From contig WHSP01000005.1 in NCBI GenBank assembly GCA_009380025.1, positions 1 to 64,000 of the forward strand: a DNA stretch of 64,000 nt, in the 5' to 3' direction. The notes under the pieces are model-generated. The model was given only the letters and a program-made list of their open reading frames with translations. It searched no databases and had not been told where the DNA came from. How positions within the stretch are numbered: the stretch's first letter is position 1; the number at the start of each line of letters is the position of its first letter. Below, piece by piece: positions 63,571-64,000 of this stretch. The translations under genes were made by a program, and so were the position numbers. Source of the DNA: Gemmatimonas sp. GTDB taxonomy: Bacteria > Gemmatimonadota > Gemmatimonadetes > Longimicrobiales > Longimicrobiaceae.

Positions 63571-64000
63571 GATTCCACCACCATTCGAACCAGGTCGAAC
63601 AAAGGATCGGGAAAGAAGAACAGGCCGATCGAGACGGAGGCCGTAATGACCATCGCGATCAGGATCGGCATCGGCGCTTCGCGGACAGGGTGGGCCAGGA
63701 GCTCCGGATCCGCGGGTGCGAAGAAGGCTCGCGCGGGAATGACCAGCAGATACCCGATATTGAGCAATGAGCTCAGCATTAATACCGCGAGTAGGATTGG
63801 CTCCCCCGCCTCGAGGGTGCCGAGGGCGAGATACCACTTGCTCCAGGTTCCGCCGGTGGGTGGCAGCCCGGTTATGCTGAGGGCACCGATCAGAAAGGCC
63901 GCCATCGTTACCGGCATCATCCGTCCGATCCCGTCGAGCTGGCTGACCTGCGTCCGGTGTGCGGCGACGAGAATCGCCCCCGCGCCGAAGAAGAGCGTGA
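63567..64000 (-). CDS. Proton-conducting antiporter subunit, partial
   Basis: The 3' part (about 144 codons) of a second MrpD/NuoN-like subunit; the gene's start lies beyond the window. LFFGAGAILVAAHRT, GIGRMMPVTMAAFLIGALSITGLPPTGGTWSKWYLALG are the characteristic helices, with the GLPPxxGxxSKW motif. The next genes follow with overlaps, so all three are one operon. Confidence 0.9.
   Translation of the reverse strand, partial: TLFFGAGAILVAAHRTQVSQLDGIGRMMPVTMAAFLIGALSITGLPPTGGTWSKWYLALGTLEAGEPILLAVLMLSSLLNIGYLLVIPARAFFAPADPELLAHPVREAPMPILIAMVITASVSIGLFFFPDPLFDLVRMVVES

Overview
The window is high-GC bacterial chromosome from a Gram-negative organism. It encodes beta-barrel outer-membrane proteins, a TorF-type porin, a lipoprotein and peptidoglycan enzymes. 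Gene content and style (PrkA/DUF444/SpoVR block, Cys-rich exported proteins, fused ThrA, ArgR-controlled argCBD-H, SAM-II-like leader) would fit Gemmatimonadota or a neighbouring phylum; that placement is an inference. No rRNA, tRNA, CRISPR array, prophage or complete insertion sequence was recognised. Most track ORFs longer than 60 aa are antisense shadows of real genes.

Layout. 0-8 kb: radical SAM protein, ppc, TorF-like porin, metK behind a strong promoter, a SAM-II-like riboswitch and a terminator, then a VOC protein. 8-13.5 kb: the stress block prkA, a zinc-ribbon membrane protein, DUF444 and spoVR. 13.8-18.5 kb: a tight thrA-thrB-thrC operon. 18.8-31.2 kb: cell-wall genes (L,D-transpeptidase, two lytic transglycosylases, murB), an unusual exported Cys-pair repeat protein coupled to an RlmI-like methyltransferase, OsmC, mutY with an MFS exporter, a VWA protein and nfuA. 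31.5-33.4 kb: cold-shock protein and a FadI-like thiolase. 33.6-39.4 kb: sufC-sufB-sufD-Rieske-small membrane protein-sufU, with a Fur-box-like site in the promoter and no sufS. 39.7-44.4 kb: patatin, ABC exporter pair, PAP2 phosphatase and an alpha/beta hydrolase. 44.4-51 kb: argC-argB-argD-GNAT(argA-like)-argH, with argR nearby. 51-56 kb: cupin, large outer-membrane barrel, GDPD and Ca/Na antiporter. 55.9-56.7 kb: two decayed genes (DUF1460 and idi). 56.7-61.4 kb: mobA-like/xdhC maturation genes, DksA-like protein, PlsC, PhzF and a degenerate receiver. 61.6-64 kb: a proton-pumping antiporter (Mrp/Nuo-like) operon that runs off the end.

Regulation seen directly: near-consensus sigma70 promoters before metK, sufC and argC; the argC promoter places the start of transcription at or next to the ATG (leaderless) and overlaps an ARG-box-like half site; several perfect hairpin terminators. 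A dispersed MITE-like repeat with terminal inverted repeats (TAGAAGGCTGTTGA) occurs at least six times; its TAG end supplies the stop codon of argR and of the large outer-membrane protein gene.
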